Notes under the pieces: generated by a model
Told to the model about the DNA's origin: nothing
What the model saw: only the letters and a program-made list of their open reading frames with translations
Database searches by the model: none
Translations under genes and position numbers: made by a program
From: Beijerinckiaceae bacterium
Lineage (GTDB): Bacteria; Pseudomonadota; Alphaproteobacteria; Rhizobiales; Beijerinckiaceae
Direction of reading: 5' to 3'
DNA: 64,000 nucleotides
Assembly (NCBI GenBank): GCA_027533425.1
Contig: JAPZUD010000001.1
Span: 930,001-994,000 of the forward strand
In this document: in pieces, positions 63,026 through 64,000 of the stretch
Numbering within the stretch: position 1 is the stretch's first letter
Layout of the letters: each line of letters opens with the position of its first letter

Positions 63026-63655
63026 TCAGGGCCGGCCCGCCGGCAGGATCCGGCTCGCGGCGATCAGGCCGAGCCCGGCCACGACCAGCCCCGCCGCGAT
63101 CCCGAGCCCGTTCACCAGGACCGCGCCATGGCCGAGGCGGCCGGCATCGAGAAACGGATAGGGATACCAGCCATCCAGCGCCCCGCGCACCAGCGCATAG
63201 GCGAAATAGCCGGCCGGATAGAGCAGCCAGCGGAATGCATCGCGCCAGTCGAGGCCGCGCTTCGGCGCGAACATGGCCCAATGCGCGAGGAAGAGCAGCG
63301 GCACCGCCGTATGCACACCCTGGTCGGCCCACCAATGCAGGCCGGTCGGGTGCCACAACCCCGACAGCAGGAGATGATAGACAAGGCCAACCAGCCCGAT
63401 CTGCAGCGCAAGGCCCGCCAAAGCCCGCGCCGGATCCGGCCAGAAAGGTGGCCAGCGCCGGACGAGCCGGGCGAGGCAGCAGGCCACGACGAGCAACGTG
63501 GTCAGGATCGTGTAGAAGCCGAGAAACACCCAGAGCGCATGGCCGGCATGCCCGCCCTTCGCCTGCACCAGGCCGAGGATCATATGCCCCTGCCCGGCCA
63601 GCGACAGCAGCGCGAGCCCCGCGATCAGCCCGGCCAGCCCGCGTTCCGCGCTCAT
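63026..63655 (-). CDS. Pr6Pr family membrane protein
   Basis: 209 residues with six hydrophobic segments. It belongs to the Pr6Pr / FAR-17a/AIG1-like group of polytopic proteins: FYTILTTLLVVACCLARL near residue 47, HWWADQGVHTAVPLLFLAHW near 107 and LVRGALDGWYPYPFLDA near 155, where conserved His/Asp/Trp residues cluster. The human relative is a fatty-acid-hydroxy-ester hydrolase (AIG1), but bacterial function is unknown. ATG overlaps the rarA stop (ATGA). Confidence 0.85.
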   Translation of the reverse strand: MSAERGLAGLIAGLALLSLAGQGHMILGLVQAKGGHAGHALWVFLGFYTILTTLLVVACCLARLVRRWPPFWPDPARALAGLALQIGLVGLVYHLLLSGLWHPTGLHWWADQGVHTAVPLLFLAHWAMFAPKRGLDWRDAFRWLLYPAGYFAYALVRGALDGWYPYPFLDAGRLGHGAVLVNGLGIAAGLVVAGLGLIAASRILPAGRP

Positions 63656-64000
63656 CCGCGCTCGTTCTTCTCGCGCCGCAGCTTCGCCCAGAAGTCGAGC
63701 CGCTTGCGGATCTCGCGCTCGAAGCCCCGCTCCGGCGGATCGTAGAAATGCTGCCGCCCCAGGGCCGGCGGCCAGTAATCCTGCCCGGAAAAGGCATGCG
63801 GGGCGTCATGGTCATAGGCGTAGTCCGCGCCGTAGCCCTCCTCCTTCATCAGCCGCGTCGGGGCGTTGAGGATCGTCTTGGGCGGGGCGAGCGAGCCGGC
63901 GCGCTTCGCGGTGGCCAGCGCACCCTTGTAGGCGGTATAGGCGGCATTCGATTTCGGCGCGGTGGCGAGGTAGATCACCGCATTGGCAAGCGCCAGCTCA
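63652..64000 (-). CDS. rarA: C-terminus of replication-associated recombination protein RarA (partial)
   Basis: Only the last 115 or so residues are in the window; the gene continues past the right edge. The visible part (ELALANAVIYLATAPKSNAAY, then APKTILNAPTRLMKEEGYG and YAYDHDAPHAFSGQDYWPPA) is the C-terminal tetramerisation domain of RarA/MgsA AAA+ ATPases, involved at stalled forks. The Pr6Pr gene overlaps its stop by 4 bases. crcB and the pseudouridine synthase follow downstream, the usual order. Confidence 0.93.
   Translation of the reverse strand, partial: ELALANAVIYLATAPKSNAAYTAYKGALATAKRAGSLAPPKTILNAPTRLMKEEGYGADYAYDHDAPHAFSGQDYWPPALGRQHFYDPPERGFEREIRKRLDFWAKLRREKNERG

Overview
The window is a GC-rich, gene-dense piece of an alphaproteobacterial chromosome, most likely from the Hyphomicrobiales (Rhizobiales). 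The evidence is the set of lineage-typical neighbours: pyrB/pyrC-like/plsY/dprA, topA, rnr, DUF983, NUDIX, rpmG, pleD, divK, DUF3572, the EipB (DUF1849) family, clpA/clpS, a phasin, DUF1489, ATP12, and rluC-like/crcB/rarA at the right end. Most genes are housekeeping or metabolic. No prophage, transposase, CRISPR array or rRNA was seen, and there is one tRNA, tRNA-Leu(GAG).

Layout. 0-6 kb (minus): a pyrimidine operon (pyrB, two small membrane proteins, a dihydroorotase-like protein that lacks its metal ligands), then plsY and the first codons of dprA; panB and a soluble two-PAS chemoreceptor lie upstream. 6-16 kb (mostly plus): topA with a 28-bp tandem duplication over its stop codon, lrgAB, rnr, DUF983, NUDIX, an MFS transporter and rpmG. 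16-20 kb: the cell-cycle regulators pleD and divK, DUF3572 and the envelope protein EipB. 20-25 kb: a RidA-like protein, glycerophosphodiesterase, a DUF482 acyltransferase, a Tyr/Arg-rich exported protein, a short AT-rich island, a HIT protein and azlCD. 25-33 kb: a secreted MetX-like alpha/beta hydrolase, clpA/clpS, a phasin with an elaborate promoter, a D,D-carboxypeptidase with a SPOR domain, and a membrane-anchored J-protein of Tim14 type.

33-47 kb is dominated by leucine/isovalerate catabolism: mccA, mccB and isovaleryl-CoA dehydrogenase. The genes are spread out and interleaved with ridA, an SDR, a CDF-like protein, an RTX repeat protein, GST, rhodanese and an orphan of atypical composition. 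47-54 kb holds a flippase/acyltransferase pair, a GH25 lipoprotein coupled to a GGDEF-EAL protein, mgtE and tRNA-Leu. 54-64 kb holds a lone fliN, lipB, a GNAT protein, a GGCT-like protein, an M19 dipeptidase, ATP12, a HAD phosphatase, a PsiF-like secreted protein, an RluC/D-type pseudouridine synthase, crcB and the C-terminus of rarA.

The least ordinary items are: the phasin control region (sigma70-like promoter, two TTGCAGCGCAC repeats exactly 30 bp apart, and an FNR/FixK-like box); the AT-rich island with a coupled minigene; the Tyr/Arg repeat protein with a palindromic upstream site; the leader with five ACAGG motifs before an unknown gene at 56.4-56.8 kb; the fliN away from flagellar genes; and the acidic low-complexity insert in the DUF482 protein. 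I did not find a clear new multigene system. These are local oddities in an otherwise conventional core-genome region.
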